DNA from: Rhodanobacter sp. Root480
GTDB lineage: Bacteria; Pseudomonadota; Gammaproteobacteria; Xanthomonadales; Rhodanobacteraceae
Assembly (NCBI RefSeq): GCF_001426645.1
Contig: NZ_LMEX01000002.1
Coordinates: 454,322-518,321 of the forward strand
Direction: 5' to 3'
Length of the DNA: 64,000 nt
In this document: positions 1 to 9,174 of the stretch, piece after piece
Layout of the letters: every line of letters starts with the position of its first letter
Position numbering within the stretch: the first letter of the stretch is position 1
Position numbers and translations under genes: made by a program
The notes under the pieces: generated by a model
The model's database searches: none
Told to the model about the DNA's origin: nothing
Seen by the model: only the letters and a program-made list of their open reading frames with translations

Positions 1-1672
1 ACGGCAGGGTCGACAGCACGGTGAGTGCAAACACGACGATGGCGCCGATACGCGCCGTCGCACGCAGGCGTCCTTCGGGCAGCGCCCGCAGCAGCAGGGC
101 CAGCGCCAGCACGATGGCGATGCCCCACAACGGCGCGCCGTTCTCGTGCTGTGCCAGCACCAGATAGCCCGCCGCCAGCAGCGCCCACGGCCAGCCCAGC
201 AACCGACCGGCCAGCAAGGCGATCAGCGCGAGCACGAACAGGTCCAGCAAGCTCCACTGAGCCACCCACGAATCGGGCGAACGATCCACGCCGACCGTGC
301 CCAACAGGCGATAGCCGGCCGGCAGGTGCAAGGTGGCGTCGATGCTTTCCAGCGGCACCTGCCAGCCGCCACTGGGGATCGCACCTGCGTGCGCAGCCAG
401 GCGCAACCCCGCGGAGAGATCGAGCGTGCGATCGCGCAACTCGACGCCGCCGGCGCCATGTTCGCCTTGAGTGACCAGCAGCGGATCGCCCGTCTGGCTG
501 GCGCGCTGCAATTGCCACGGTGCCGCCACGTCCAGCCGTTGGTGATGGCGCAGTTCGCCCGTCAGCGTGTCGGCGACGCTGAGGCCGCGGCCATCGAAAT
601 CGAGCCACATCTGCCGCTGCAGATGCAGCTGGTCGCCCTGCCCGCCTTCATCGCCCCGGCTGCCCTGTTCGATCGCCAGGCCCGCATTGTCGTCAAGAAC
701 GAAAGCCGGCAGCTCGATCCACTTGCGCGGCACACCGGCTTGGGCGGCATCGGTGGCCTGGCCTTCGACGCGCGTGCTGCGCAGGTCGGTGTCGTCGGCA
801 TAGCTCCAGATTTCCTGGCGCGGCCACGGCGCCGCCGGCAGCTTCAGCGCCACCTTGTGCAGCGGCGCCACGCTGCGTGCGTCCAGCGACACGGTCCATT
901 GGCCCGGACGCAGTTGCACTCTCAGCTGGCCATCGCTTTCCAGCCGGGCCGGCAGATCGCCCGACAAGGCGGTGGCAACGAAGCCGGCCGGCAGCACCGG
1001 TCCCAGCAGCTGTTCGCGCGCGCTGCCGCTGACGGTGAGCTGCACCTGCGTCTGCAACGTGGCCGGCAGGCCATCGCCGAGGCGGCGATAGACGCGCAGC
1101 GACAGCGCGTCGGCCGCACGCTGCGCCGCGGCCGCTTCACCCAGCGTGAGCTGATCGCCATTGCGTTCGGTACGCGCCACCGCCGCGCCATCGACGCGCA
1201 ACGTCACCAGCCCGATCGTGGCCGGCACGCGCAGGCGCGCGGGACGCGCCGCCCACGGCAGCGTGCCGCTCAGCTGATAGTCGCCCGGCACCAGCCACAG
1301 CATCGGCGCACCGTCGCGCTGCAGCACCGTGGCCGCCTGCTGGTTGACGCTGACCTGTTGCGGCCAGGTCCTGGCGTCGCCCGGCAAGGCCACCCAGCTC
1401 GGCGCATCCACGTGCACATCCAGGTTGAAGCGGCCGCCGTCCTTGTCCGCATCCACGGTCAGGCGGCCCGGCCACGCGCATTGGTAACTGCCATCGTTCG
1501 GCATCTCGCTGGCGAGAAACGGGCAGCCGTGCTGCGGCACGTCGTGCAGCACCCAGCCCTGCCAGTCGCGCAGCGGCGGCGGTACCTCCTGTGCCAGCGA
1601 CGGCACGGCGATCAACAACCACAGCAAACCCAACAGCCCGAGGCCGGGCAATCCTGGCGATCGACGACGCAT
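1..1672 (-). CDS. Uncharacterised signal-peptide and multi-pass membrane protein, N-terminal part (cut by window edge)
   Basis: The frame opens with ATG at 1672 and stays open to base 1, so about 557 residues are visible and the C-terminus lies outside the window. The N-terminus (MRRRSPGLPG, then a Leu-rich core ending in SLAQ) is a convincing signal peptide. About 430 residues of soluble, probably periplasmic sequence follow, then hydrophobic segments near residues 471-505, 513-530 and 541-556, so the visible end is entering a membrane domain. It is divergent from the FecI-type sigma gene. I do not recognise the family, and no catalytic motif was seen. The competing open frames over this stretch are Arg-rich shadows. 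The start is supported by the signal peptide; the function is unknown. Confidence 0.7.
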   Translation of the reverse strand, partial: MRRRSPGLPGLGLLGLLWLLIAVPSLAQEVPPPLRDWQGWVLHDVPQHGCPFLASEMPNDGSYQCAWPGRLTVDADKDGGRFNLDVHVDAPSWVALPGDARTWPQQVSVNQQAATVLQRDGAPMLWLVPGDYQLSGTLPWAARPARLRVPATIGLVTLRVDGAAVARTERNGDQLTLGEAAAAQRAADALSLRVYRRLGDGLPATLQTQVQLTVSGSAREQLLGPVLPAGFVATALSGDLPARLESDGQLRVQLRPGQWTVSLDARSVAPLHKVALKLPAAPWPRQEIWSYADDTDLRSTRVEGQATDAAQAGVPRKWIELPAFVLDDNAGLAIEQGSRGDEGGQGDQLHLQRQMWLDFDGRGLSVADTLTGELRHHQRLDVAAPWQLQRASQTGDPLLVTQGEHGAGGVELRDRTLDLSAGLRLAAHAGAIPSGGWQVPLESIDATLHLPAGYRLLGTVGVDRSPDSWVAQWSLLDLFVLALIALLAGRLLGWPWALLAAGYLVLAQHENGAPLWGIAIVLALALLLRALPEGRLRATARIGAIVVFALTVLSTLP

Positions 1673-1723
1673 GCATTTCTCCCTGTGTGCCTGCTGGCCG
1701 GCACAGTGTAGGTGGAACACGGC

Positions 1724-1751
1724 TTGGACGAGGCCCCACGGCCTATACAAT
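1724..1751 (+). promoter_or_regulatory. Candidate sigma-70 promoter for the fecI-like operon
   Basis: TTGGAC at 1724-1729 and TACAAT at 1746-1751 are separated by 16 bases and point towards the sigma-factor gene. The -10 matches TATAAT at five of six positions; the -35 is weak. No clear Fur box was seen by eye in the 200-base divergent gap. Confidence 0.35.
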
Positions 1752-1875
1752 CCGCGGCGATCGGCCCGGCGATCACCGCCGGCCCCCGAAACCCGCCATT
1801 TCAAATTCCCCCGGCTCGCACGTCTTTGACAGGAAGACGCCGAAAACCCGAGCCGAGCGCCATGAAACCCTGCTG

Positions 1876-2442
1876 ATGGACGGTCCGTACCGCATGGAAC
1901 ATCCCCGCCCCGAGGCCCCGCGCCCAGGCGGCCCTTCCGCCCATGCCGGGCAGGTGGCTGCGCTGTATCGCGAGCATCACGACGCCCTGGTGGCGTTGCT
2001 GCAATGCCGTCTCAGTTCGCGCACCGACGCGCAGGAGATCGCCCAGGAAGTCTATGTGAAGTTGCTGACGATGAATGACCTCACGCACGTGGAATCCCCG
2101 CGCGCGTTCCTGTTCCGCATGGCGATCAACCAGTCGATGGACTACCTGCGCAAACGCGTGGTGCGCGCCAACGTGCCGCCCGACCCGATAGACGACAACG
2201 TGCACGCCACGCCGTGGCCCGAGCAGCATCTGTGGGCCAGCCAGCAGTGGAAGAAGGTGCAGGCCGCGCTGCGCGAGCTGCCCGCCAAGGCCAGCCGGGC
2301 GTTCGTGATGCACGTGGTGGAGGGCCGCTCGTTTTCCGCGATCGCGGCCGACATGAAACTCAGCGAACGGATGGTCCGCTACCACGTCAGCCATGCCATG
2401 GCGCACTGTCGAGAACGCTGTTTTGCACCGGAGGCGCCGTAA
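1876..2442 (+). CDS. FecI-like ECF sigma factor
   Basis: About 188 residues, the usual length for iron-responsive ECF sigma factors. Region 2 covers roughly residues 26-95 (ALYREHHDALVALLQ, then DAQEIAQEVYVKL and RAFLFRMAINQSMDYLR). Region 4 covers about 130-180 and ends in a helix-turn-helix (SFSAIAADMKLSERMVRYHVS). In the Fec family this protein directs RNA polymerase to the promoter of a cognate TonB-dependent receptor once released by FecR. Its stop overlaps the fecR start (TAATG), so the two are translationally coupled, and the receptor follows. The start is uncertain: ATG 1876 was taken, ATG 1894 is the next choice, and neither has a strong Shine-Dalgarno. Function is sure at the family level; the iron ligand is unknown. 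Confidence 0.88.
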   Translation: MDGPYRMEHPRPEAPRPGGPSAHAGQVAALYREHHDALVALLQCRLSSRTDAQEIAQEVYVKLLTMNDLTHVESPRAFLFRMAINQSMDYLRKRVVRANVPPDPIDDNVHATPWPEQHLWASQQWKKVQAALRELPAKASRAFVMHVVEGRSFSAIAADMKLSERMVRYHVSHAMAHCRERCFAPEAP

Positions 2443-3452
2443 TGGCCAACACGACTGGATTCGGGAAAGACCCCATGCACGCGGCGGCGATCTGGTGGAC
2501 CCAGTTGCGTGATCCCGAGCCGTCCGCGGACCTGCTCGAACGCTGGAGCGCGTGGATGGCCGCCGACCCCGGCAACGCGCAGGCCTTCGCCCAGCTCAAC
2601 GCCTTGGGCGAGGCGGTCGCGCACGCGCCAAGTGAGCAGCGCCAGCAGTTGATCGACGAGTTCGCGCCACCCCACGCCGCACGCCATCGCCGCCCGTTGA
2701 TGGCCGCCGCCGCAGCCGCCGTGATCGGCCTGGCACTGGGTGGCTGGTGGCTGCTGCGCGGCGGGCTCGACATGGCCGCGCCGTCACAGCAGTACGCCAG
2801 CGCCGTGGGCGAAGACCGCGCCATCCAGTTGGCTGATGGCACCGCCATCCAGCTCGGCGCGGCATCGACGTTGACCACCCGCTACGCCGCCGATCGGCGC
2901 GACATCGACTTGCGTACGGGCGAAGCGTTTTTCACCGTCACCCACGACAGCAGCCGCCCCTTCGTGGTCACCGCCGGCCCGCTGCACATCGAGGATCTGG
3001 GCACCGCGTTCAACGTGCGGCGTACCGGGCAACGTGTCAGCGTGGCGGTGACCGAGGGCCGCGTGCGGCTGTCGCCGTCCGATGGCGCATCGCCCGGCGC
3101 CGCCGGCACCTCATCCGGCCGGCTGGATCTGGTGGCCGGACAGCGTGCCGAGTACGACCCGGCCACCGGCGCGATCAGCGTTTCCGAAGTGGCGGTCGAG
3201 CATGCGGCGGCGTGGCGGCAGCATCGGCTGGAGTTCGTCAACGAGCCGCTGGCGACCGTACTGGCCAACGTCAACCGCTACAGCCACCAGCCGATACAAC
3301 TGGCCGACCCGCAGCTGGGCGAGCTGATGTTCACCGGCACCGTCAACACCACTACCATCGACAGCTGGGTTGGCGCCTTGCCGCATGTTTTCCCCGTGCA
3401 GGTAAGCACCTTCGCCGACCACGTGGTGCTTTCGAGCACCGGGCACCCCTAA
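2442..3452 (+). CDS. FecR-like anti-sigma / signal-relay protein
   Basis: 336 residues. An N-terminal cytoplasmic segment (about 1-80) has the conserved AIWWTQLRDPEPSADLLERWSAWMAADPGNAQAFA pattern of FecR N-domains, in pieces at residues 16-50. A single transmembrane helix lies near 86-106, followed by a periplasmic FecR domain (LADGTAIQLGAAS, then DLRTGEAFFTV and VTAGPLHIEDLGTAFNV) and a C-terminal STN-like tail (VLANVNRYSHQPI). FecR proteins hold the partner sigma factor and relay receptor occupancy through the TonB-receptor signalling domain. The gene overlaps the sigma gene by one base and lies 123 bases before the receptor. The start is fixed by the TAATG coupling. Confidence 0.92.
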   Translation: MANTTGFGKDPMHAAAIWWTQLRDPEPSADLLERWSAWMAADPGNAQAFAQLNALGEAVAHAPSEQRQQLIDEFAPPHAARHRRPLMAAAAAAVIGLALGGWWLLRGGLDMAAPSQQYASAVGEDRAIQLADGTAIQLGAASTLTTRYAADRRDIDLRTGEAFFTVTHDSSRPFVVTAGPLHIEDLGTAFNVRRTGQRVSVAVTEGRVRLSPSDGASPGAAGTSSGRLDLVAGQRAEYDPATGAISVSEVAVEHAAAWRQHRLEFVNEPLATVLANVNRYSHQPIQLADPQLGELMFTGTVNTTTIDSWVGALPHVFPVQVSTFADHVVLSSTGHP

Positions 3453-3535
3453 CCGGATCACACGTCGCATGCAGGGCAAGAAGGCAGTACGTCAACGGCG
3501 CCGCAGCGACCGGCACACGCCGCCCCTGCGCTGCC

Positions 3536-3563
3536 GGAAAACCGCTGCCTTGCGGGATGCGTC
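3536..3563 (+). promoter_or_regulatory. Possible FecI-dependent promoter before the receptor
   Basis: GGAAAA at 3536-3541 and CGTC at 3560-3563 are 18 bases apart, resembling the GGAAA...CGTC pattern of many ECF sigma promoters. The -10 lies only 13 bases before ATG 3576, so the leader would be very short. This is a weak, pattern-only call. Confidence 0.25.
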
Positions 3564-3575
3564 GACGTGCGGCGG

Positions 3576-5993
3576 ATGACGTCGCGCCACTCCACACGAT
3601 GGCGGCGGCAGGCGCTGATCGCCTGCATGGCGTGGGGCGTGGCGGCGGCCTGGCCGGGGCCGGCCGATGCCGCGCCGGCGCCCGCGCTGGTGAGCGGCAC
3701 GACCCACTTCGCAATCCCGGCGCAACCGCTGTCCAGCGCGCTGATGGCGTTGGGTCGGCAGGCCGATGTGCAGGTGCTCACTTCCAGCGCCGCGATCGCG
3801 GGGCAGCACAGCACCGGCACTTCGGGCAGCTTGAAGGTGGAAGCGGCGCTCGCCCATCTGCTCAAGGGCACCGGCCTGGATTACGAGGTGATCGGCAAGC
3901 GCACGGTGGTGGTGCGCCAGCGCGATTTCACCCCGGCGATTTCCTACCGGAGCCCGCTCAGCGGCACCAAGCCCAGCGTGCCGATCGTCTCGGTGCTGGA
4001 TGCCGTGCAGGTATCCGGCTTGGTGCTGTATGACGTCGGCTTCCTGGGCAAGGCCACCCGAGGTGCCACCCGCACGGATGCGCAGCTGACCGACCTGCCG
4101 CAGTCGGTGAGCATCGTCACCCGCGACCTGATGGATTCCCGCCAGGCCTTCGAAGTGGCCGACGTGGTGCGCCATGTGGCGGGCGTGGATTACGTGGATG
4201 GCTTCGGCGGCCCGCCGCTGTTTCGCATTCGCGGCTTCAGCACCGGCAACGGCCTGACCGACGGCATGCCCAACGGCGTGGCGCGCATCGAGGATCTGCC
4301 GCCGCTGATCGGCATCGAGCGGGTCGAGGTGCTGAAGGGGCCGGAGACGATACTCGGCGAAGCATCGGTGGCGAATAATTTCGGCGGCTCGGTCAACATC
4401 GTGATGAAACGGCCGCAGGCCGAGCCGGTGCGGCACCTGCTGTTTTCCACCGGGCGATACGACGGCACGCGGCTGGGCATCGACCTGGCCGGGCCGCTGG
4501 ATCAACAGGGACGCCTGACCTACCGCATGGTGGCCGCCGGCAATCGCGCCGGTCGCACGGTGCAGGGCTACCACGGCCAGCGCAGCGGTTACCTGGCGCC
4601 GTCGCTGGCCTGGCAGGGCGACACCACGCAGTTGCTGCTGGGCCTCGAATACATCGACAACCGCGTACCGGTGGCGGATCACACGGTGCTGTTCGGGCCG
4701 TCGCTGGCGGAGTCCTCGTCATTCCATACGCTGCTGGGCAGCCCGGACGACCACGCGCGGTTCCGCACCCGGCGCGCGTTCTACATGGCCGAGCAGGCGC
4801 TGGGCGACACCTGGAGCCTGCGCAGCCGCGGGCAATACGTGAGCCAGCACAGCAACGGCCAGGCCTGGGCGTTCGCCGACACTCAGCGTTTCGGCCTCAC
4901 CGAGGCGACGGCCAGCACCTATCGCTACGCCGACGCGTTCTACACCCTGCAGAACGAGCTGGCGGCCAGCTTCGACCAGGGCGCGCTGGTGCACGACGTG
5001 TTGCTGGGCATCGACTACGCGCGCACCCACACCGGCAACAGCGCCGCTTCCGGTGTCGTTACCGGCGCTGCGATCAACGCCGAGCTGCAGCCGGACAACC
5101 TGCTGCCATCGGTGAACTCGCAGGACGTCACCCTCATGCGGACACGGCCGCTGGGCGGCTCCTGGTCCAGCAACACCGGGATCTTCGCGCAGGATCAGCT
5201 GTCGATCGGCGAGTCATGGAACGTGCTGGCCACCGTGCGCCACGCCACCTACGAACTGACTGGCGGCGACGCCCCCACCACGCGCCGGTCGAAGTGGGTG
5301 TCACGGCTGGGCGTGGTCTACAAACCCGCGCCGGACGTGTCGCTGTACGCCTCCAGCAACACCGGCTTCCAGGTCGATGCCCTGCTGGGCGAGGATGGCC
5401 GCCCGCTGCCGCCCTCGGTGTCGCGCCAGATCGAAGTGGGCACCAAGCTCGACCTGTTCGACCAGCGCGCGCGGCTCACCGCCGCGTGGTACCGCATCCG
5501 CCTGGATCACAGCATCAACCGGATTTCGCCGGAGCCACCGCACTTCGCCGAGCCCGGCCCCGGCCAGACCAACAGCGGCGTGGAGATCGAGTTCCAGGGC
5601 CAGGTGATGCCGGGGCTGGACGTGTCCACCAGCTACACCGGCGCGCGCGTCCGCAACCACGACGGCAGCCTTCCGTATGGCGCGCCCCGCCATCAATGGA
5701 ACGCCTGGGCCAGCTACCGCTTCCAACCCGGTGCGCTGCAATCCTGGGGCGTGGCCGGCGGCGTATTCGCGCGCTCGCGCACCCGGGGCCGCGTGGAAAG
5801 CGGCGGCTATTTCGCCATCCCCGGCCAGCTCAGCGCCGAGGCCAACCTCACCTGGTACGGCGACACGTGGTCGGCCACGCTGGGCATGAAAAACCTGTTC
5901 GCGCGCACCTTGTATGCGGTCAACGCCGAGTCCTCGTTCGTGCCGGTGCGCGAAGGACGCACGTTCCTGCTCAGCGCCACCTACGACTTCTAG
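3576..5993 (+). CDS. TonB-dependent siderophore receptor with N-terminal STN signalling domain (FecA type)
   Basis: About 805 residues. A signal peptide (residues 1-34, ending PADAAPA) is followed by a secretin/TonB N-terminal STN domain (about 45-110: FAIPAQPLSSALMALGRQADVQV). Next come a plug domain (DLPQSVSIVTRDLMD, then RIRGFSTGNGLTDGMPNG, IERVEVLKGPETILGE and NFGGSVNIVMKRP) and a long 22-strand barrel ending in the aromatic C-terminus ATYDF. STN receptors both import ferric siderophores and signal to FecR, which fits the fecI-fecR genes just upstream. The start at ATG 3576 gives a clean signal peptide; GTG 3567 is the in-frame alternative. The ligand cannot be read from sequence. Confidence 0.93.
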   Translation: MTSRHSTRWRRQALIACMAWGVAAAWPGPADAAPAPALVSGTTHFAIPAQPLSSALMALGRQADVQVLTSSAAIAGQHSTGTSGSLKVEAALAHLLKGTGLDYEVIGKRTVVVRQRDFTPAISYRSPLSGTKPSVPIVSVLDAVQVSGLVLYDVGFLGKATRGATRTDAQLTDLPQSVSIVTRDLMDSRQAFEVADVVRHVAGVDYVDGFGGPPLFRIRGFSTGNGLTDGMPNGVARIEDLPPLIGIERVEVLKGPETILGEASVANNFGGSVNIVMKRPQAEPVRHLLFSTGRYDGTRLGIDLAGPLDQQGRLTYRMVAAGNRAGRTVQGYHGQRSGYLAPSLAWQGDTTQLLLGLEYIDNRVPVADHTVLFGPSLAESSSFHTLLGSPDDHARFRTRRAFYMAEQALGDTWSLRSRGQYVSQHSNGQAWAFADTQRFGLTEATASTYRYADAFYTLQNELAASFDQGALVHDVLLGIDYARTHTGNSAASGVVTGAAINAELQPDNLLPSVNSQDVTLMRTRPLGGSWSSNTGIFAQDQLSIGESWNVLATVRHATYELTGGDAPTTRRSKWVSRLGVVYKPAPDVSLYASSNTGFQVDALLGEDGRPLPPSVSRQIEVGTKLDLFDQRARLTAAWYRIRLDHSINRISPEPPHFAEPGPGQTNSGVEIEFQGQVMPGLDVSTSYTGARVRNHDGSLPYGAPRHQWNAWASYRFQPGALQSWGVAGGVFARSRTRGRVESGGYFAIPGQLSAEANLTWYGDTWSATLGMKNLFARTLYAVNAESSFVPVREGRTFLLSATYDF

Positions 5994-6001
5994 AGCACGT
6001 C

Positions 6002-7021
6002 TCACAGACCGGCCACCAGCATGCCGCCGTGTTCCGACGCCGGCCTCTGGGTGGCCGTGGATCGTGCCCGGGTGGCATCGCGTGAAGCCATTGCCATTGC
6101 AGCGGGGAGCCGCCCGTCCGTGGTGCGGAACGCGGCAGCAAAAGCCGCGCAGGCCTTCTCGCGGAATGCCTCCCGCTGCTGCCGCTTCTCGCGGCGGCTG
6201 CGCGGCCCATCGGCGCATGGTGCCTGCGCCAGCGACAGCGGCAGTTCATGGCAACCCGACTCCGCAGGTAAACCGCCTTGCCGTTGCCAGAACGCGTCAT
6301 CGCCGTCCGCGTCCGCCCCGTGCCACGCGCCCGCGACACGCGCCGCCGCCGCCACCGCACGGATGCGCTTCAAGCCATGCAGCGCCGCCAGTTCGCGCAC
6401 CAACGACATCAGCAAATCAGTCGGATGCAGGCCGTGGCTGGCCTGGATGAATTCGCGCACCGCCTCGACCGGCGTGTGCGGACCGGCGCCGCCCACGGCG
6501 CCGATGATGACGCTGTCGCGGCGATCGAACGTCAGGATGCACGATGCCAGCACCTGCTTGTCCAGCGTCAGCAGCAACAGGCTCAGCTCGCCCGCCTCGC
6601 CCCGCGACGGCTTGCGCAGGCTCAGGTACGCCCCCGTCGCGCCGTCCAGCCGCAGCGTGGCCAGCCGCGCACTGCCGCCCGACACGATCCGCTCACACAA
6701 CCGCGCCGGAAAACGCCGCATCACGAACGCATAGTGCGAGCTGACGATACGGCGCCGGGTATCCCCATCGAAATGCGTCGAGATATACGGCCGATGCCAG
6801 CGCTCATAGAGCCACGGATCCGCCTGCGCCGCCCGCCGCAGGGTGTCCCGCGCATCCAGCGCGCGCAGCCACCGCGTCTGCCGAACAAACAGCCGCACCC
6901 AGCCAGCCATCCGCAGGACAAACTGCCACCGACTCTCGCCCGCCGCCAGCCGCAACGACCAGCGGCGCCGCAACGCCTCCAGCCACAATGTGCCAGCCGC
7001 ATTCATTTGTGCCATGCGCAT
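6002..7021 (-). CDS. VirK/YbjX (DUF535) family protein
   Basis: About 339 residues from ATG 7021, which has AGGTGG just upstream; a GTG at 7039 would add six residues. The core (WLYERWHRPYISTHFDGDTRRRIVSSHYAFVMRR, then SVIIGAVGG, PVEAVREFIQASHGLHPTDLLMSLVRELA and RIRAVAA) matches my memory of the VirK/YbjX family, linked in enterobacteria to envelope or antimicrobial-peptide phenotypes; the biochemical activity is unknown. The C-terminal 60 residues are basic and low complexity (SRREKRQQREAF). It converges with the TonB receptor, with eight bases between the stops. Nothing in the neighbourhood fixes its role. Confidence 0.75.
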   Translation of the reverse strand: MRMAQMNAAGTLWLEALRRRWSLRLAAGESRWQFVLRMAGWVRLFVRQTRWLRALDARDTLRRAAQADPWLYERWHRPYISTHFDGDTRRRIVSSHYAFVMRRFPARLCERIVSGGSARLATLRLDGATGAYLSLRKPSRGEAGELSLLLLTLDKQVLASCILTFDRRDSVIIGAVGGAGPHTPVEAVREFIQASHGLHPTDLLMSLVRELAALHGLKRIRAVAAAARVAGAWHGADADGDDAFWQRQGGLPAESGCHELPLSLAQAPCADGPRSRREKRQQREAFREKACAAFAAAFRTTDGRLPAAMAMASRDATRARSTATQRPASEHGGMLVAGL

Positions 7022-7572
7022 CGATCCACCTCGCAACACCGGGTTGATCTGTTAGACGCGCGGGCGGGGGAATTTTGAAATGGGAGTTGGTTTGGTGCTG
7101 GCGTGGTTTGCACGCATCCGAACGGCGAACGCACAAGAGGCATCGAGCAGCAATCTCTTTCGTTCGCCGTCGCCGCGGCTCTCGACAGCCCGGTGCTCGG
7201 ACGATCGTGTAGCACCTGGCTTCCGCGAAAGAAGGTCCGGCCGGCTGAATGGCAGGACTGTTGGGCAAGATCGTTCACGCCTGCATAGCGAGCGGAAGGC
7301 GCGAAATACGAACGCTCGGCAAAGTCCGCCCCAGTCGACTCGGAGCGGACGTCCGAAAGTGCATCGATCCGGGTTTTGCTTCGACGCCACGAACAAGTTT
7401 GGTTCGAGACGGACCGAATCGGAATTTGCATTTGATCTACATCACGACCGAGTATGAGAAAATTCATATAGGCCAGCAGGATCCGTCTTGCCTAGTTCGG
7501 CAACCCAGAGTTCTATAGCGCAACCCAAGTGTTCCGTTAGGTAGTTAGGTCTCCACAAGCGAAGTACTCACA
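7022..7572. other. Long intergenic stretch at the left edge of the low-GC patch
   Basis: About 550 bases with no supportable gene. Composition shifts from very high GC to a mixed, more AT-rich sequence. Short open frames on both strands overlap each other and have no convincing protein character. Two GTTAGGT heptamers at 7536-7542 and 7544-7550 precede the next gene by 22 bases. No tRNA, IS ends or long repeats were seen. Confidence 0.5.
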
Positions 7573-9174
7573 ATGCCATCGTTCACTGATATATCCGCGA
7601 TTGAGGCAGAGATCGATGACGCCTTCGATGATAACGCTTTGACGAGGCTTCCATTTGCGCAAGGCATATGGACGCTGCTTTCAGTGGTGGAAGACCATCA
7701 TTTTAAAATCGCTGCCTACTCGCCACTTGAAGAGAACCAAGCCGCAACATACGTCGACGGACTCATGAACGCTCTGACCCACCCCTTGCGGGCCTGTTAT
7801 CGACGGGCAGCGAAAGGACCTCACCCATTCCGACGTATCCTCATCGACAATCACTATGAACTAGCGAACGAGTGGCTTGATGCCGCGGAAGACTACGATC
7901 ATTTTTGCTCGATCTTCCCCCTATGTCATGCTGGCCAGATTGACATTCGCATTCTAGACAAGGAACTCATCCCGACAGATTGGTCAGCCACTGACATGTC
8001 CTACGAGGCCTATGACCGCTTAGTCGCAAAGCGTGATCCTAAGGAAGAGTCAGTGTTGGATGCAAATTTAATCCGCAATGAAGTAAGACTTGCAATGCGA
8101 GTGAGTGGAGGCATGTACTCGCTAGTCTTCACACGGAGACTCATGGACCTACTTCAATCTGCGTTCGGCGTTGCTTTGGCCAGTCGCCACTCCCTGCCTA
8201 AGAACTGGCAATTCTCCAGCTTCTCACTCCATCAGTACCGAAGAATCTTCACCTGCCTGCAGGCGATGGCATTTGCGTGGTTCACCGCACGGCAACTCGC
8301 TGCAGCAGATGGCGCGCCCGCGCTTGCTTTTGCTAGTGCACTCTGGACGCCGAGAAAAGGCGCGCTGGTCGCGAAAATTGAAAAACATACCGGGATCGAA
8401 AGATTCGCGGTCACCGAGGTTCTTCGGTACCTGACATTCGGTGAAGTCGGTATCCGCAATCCAGATATCGCCATTCAACCGATCGTCGATTTGACCAATG
8501 GAGAGTATGCAGTTTCCCCATTTGTACTCATCCACGTTCATGCGGAGCGAAACCTTTGCGTCCTGCTGAACCAAATTCCTACAGAGCGCAAGCTCTACTC
8601 GAAACTGGTAGATCAAAAGGAACAACAGGTGCGGTTGGAAACTATTGCTTCACTGTCCGGCCTCGATCTTGATTTTCGACATGGGCAGCTTACAGACACG
8701 GATATTGATCTCGCCATCATTGACCGAAAAGCAAAGGCATGCCTATGCCTCGAGATTAAATGGTTCATCGAACCAGCCGAGGTTCGAGAGGTCTTGGCGA
8801 GGAGTGAGGAGTTGGCCAAGGGCGTTGCACAAGCGCGGAAGATTGGTCTCGCGTTCAGTCGGAGCGATGAACGACTGATGTCTCTTCTGGACATTGACCA
8901 GAGCTATGACTTTCTGTCGATGGTCACCTCGGTTAACTTCATAGGTCGTTACCAAATCCAGCACCCAGAAGTACCCATAACCAAACTTTGGCACTTGGCT
9001 TCTGAGCTCCGGAAGCGTGGGCAACTCAGTGAAATTCTTAAATGGCTGAGGAATCGCAGCTATCTTCCTCGCGAAGGTTATGACTACAACATCCGCGAAG
9101 TCCCGATCCAATCTGGAGAGTGGCATTCACGGTGGTACGGAATTGCGCACGCCAAGCCCACTGCTCAACGCTAA
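7573..9174 (+). CDS. Unrecognised protein with a PD-(D/E)XK nuclease-like C-terminal region (likely horizontally acquired)
   Basis: 533 residues, start ATG 7573. I do not recognise the whole-length family. The C-terminal part carries a PD-(D/E)XK-like pattern: TDIDLAIIDRK with acidic D377/D379, then a hydrophobic strand and LCLEIKW, giving E394-x-K396. A helix with Q420 follows (KGVAQARK), as in restriction-endonuclease-like folds. The N-terminal 360 residues look alpha-helical and have no motif I can name. Codon use and GC are clearly unlike the neighbours: AT-ending codons are common here and rare elsewhere. It stands alone, with no methylase, helicase or toxin-antitoxin partner beside it. 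Possible roles are a single-gene defence nuclease or a DNA-repair nuclease. The nuclease assignment is an inference from the motif. Confidence 0.72.
   Translation: MPSFTDISAIEAEIDDAFDDNALTRLPFAQGIWTLLSVVEDHHFKIAAYSPLEENQAATYVDGLMNALTHPLRACYRRAAKGPHPFRRILIDNHYELANEWLDAAEDYDHFCSIFPLCHAGQIDIRILDKELIPTDWSATDMSYEAYDRLVAKRDPKEESVLDANLIRNEVRLAMRVSGGMYSLVFTRRLMDLLQSAFGVALASRHSLPKNWQFSSFSLHQYRRIFTCLQAMAFAWFTARQLAAADGAPALAFASALWTPRKGALVAKIEKHTGIERFAVTEVLRYLTFGEVGIRNPDIAIQPIVDLTNGEYAVSPFVLIHVHAERNLCVLLNQIPTERKLYSKLVDQKEQQVRLETIASLSGLDLDFRHGQLTDTDIDLAIIDRKAKACLCLEIKWFIEPAEVREVLARSEELAKGVAQARKIGLAFSRSDERLMSLLDIDQSYDFLSMVTSVNFIGRYQIQHPEVPITKLWHLASELRKRGQLSEILKWLRNRSYLPREGYDYNIREVPIQSGEWHSRWYGIAHAKPTAQR

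Noticed and set aside
146..1711. 521-codon plus-strand frame opposite the first gene
   Set aside because: Arg/Gln/His-rich with no recognisable domain; the opposite strand codes a signal peptide and membrane segments.
1673..1875. Fur box upstream of the fecI-like gene
   Set aside because: No 19-base GATAATGATAATCATTATC-like palindrome was visible despite the expected iron control.
7003..7518. Several overlapping short frames on both strands before the nuclease-like gene
   Set aside because: Mutually overlapping, with no ribosome-binding sites, motifs or consistent composition.
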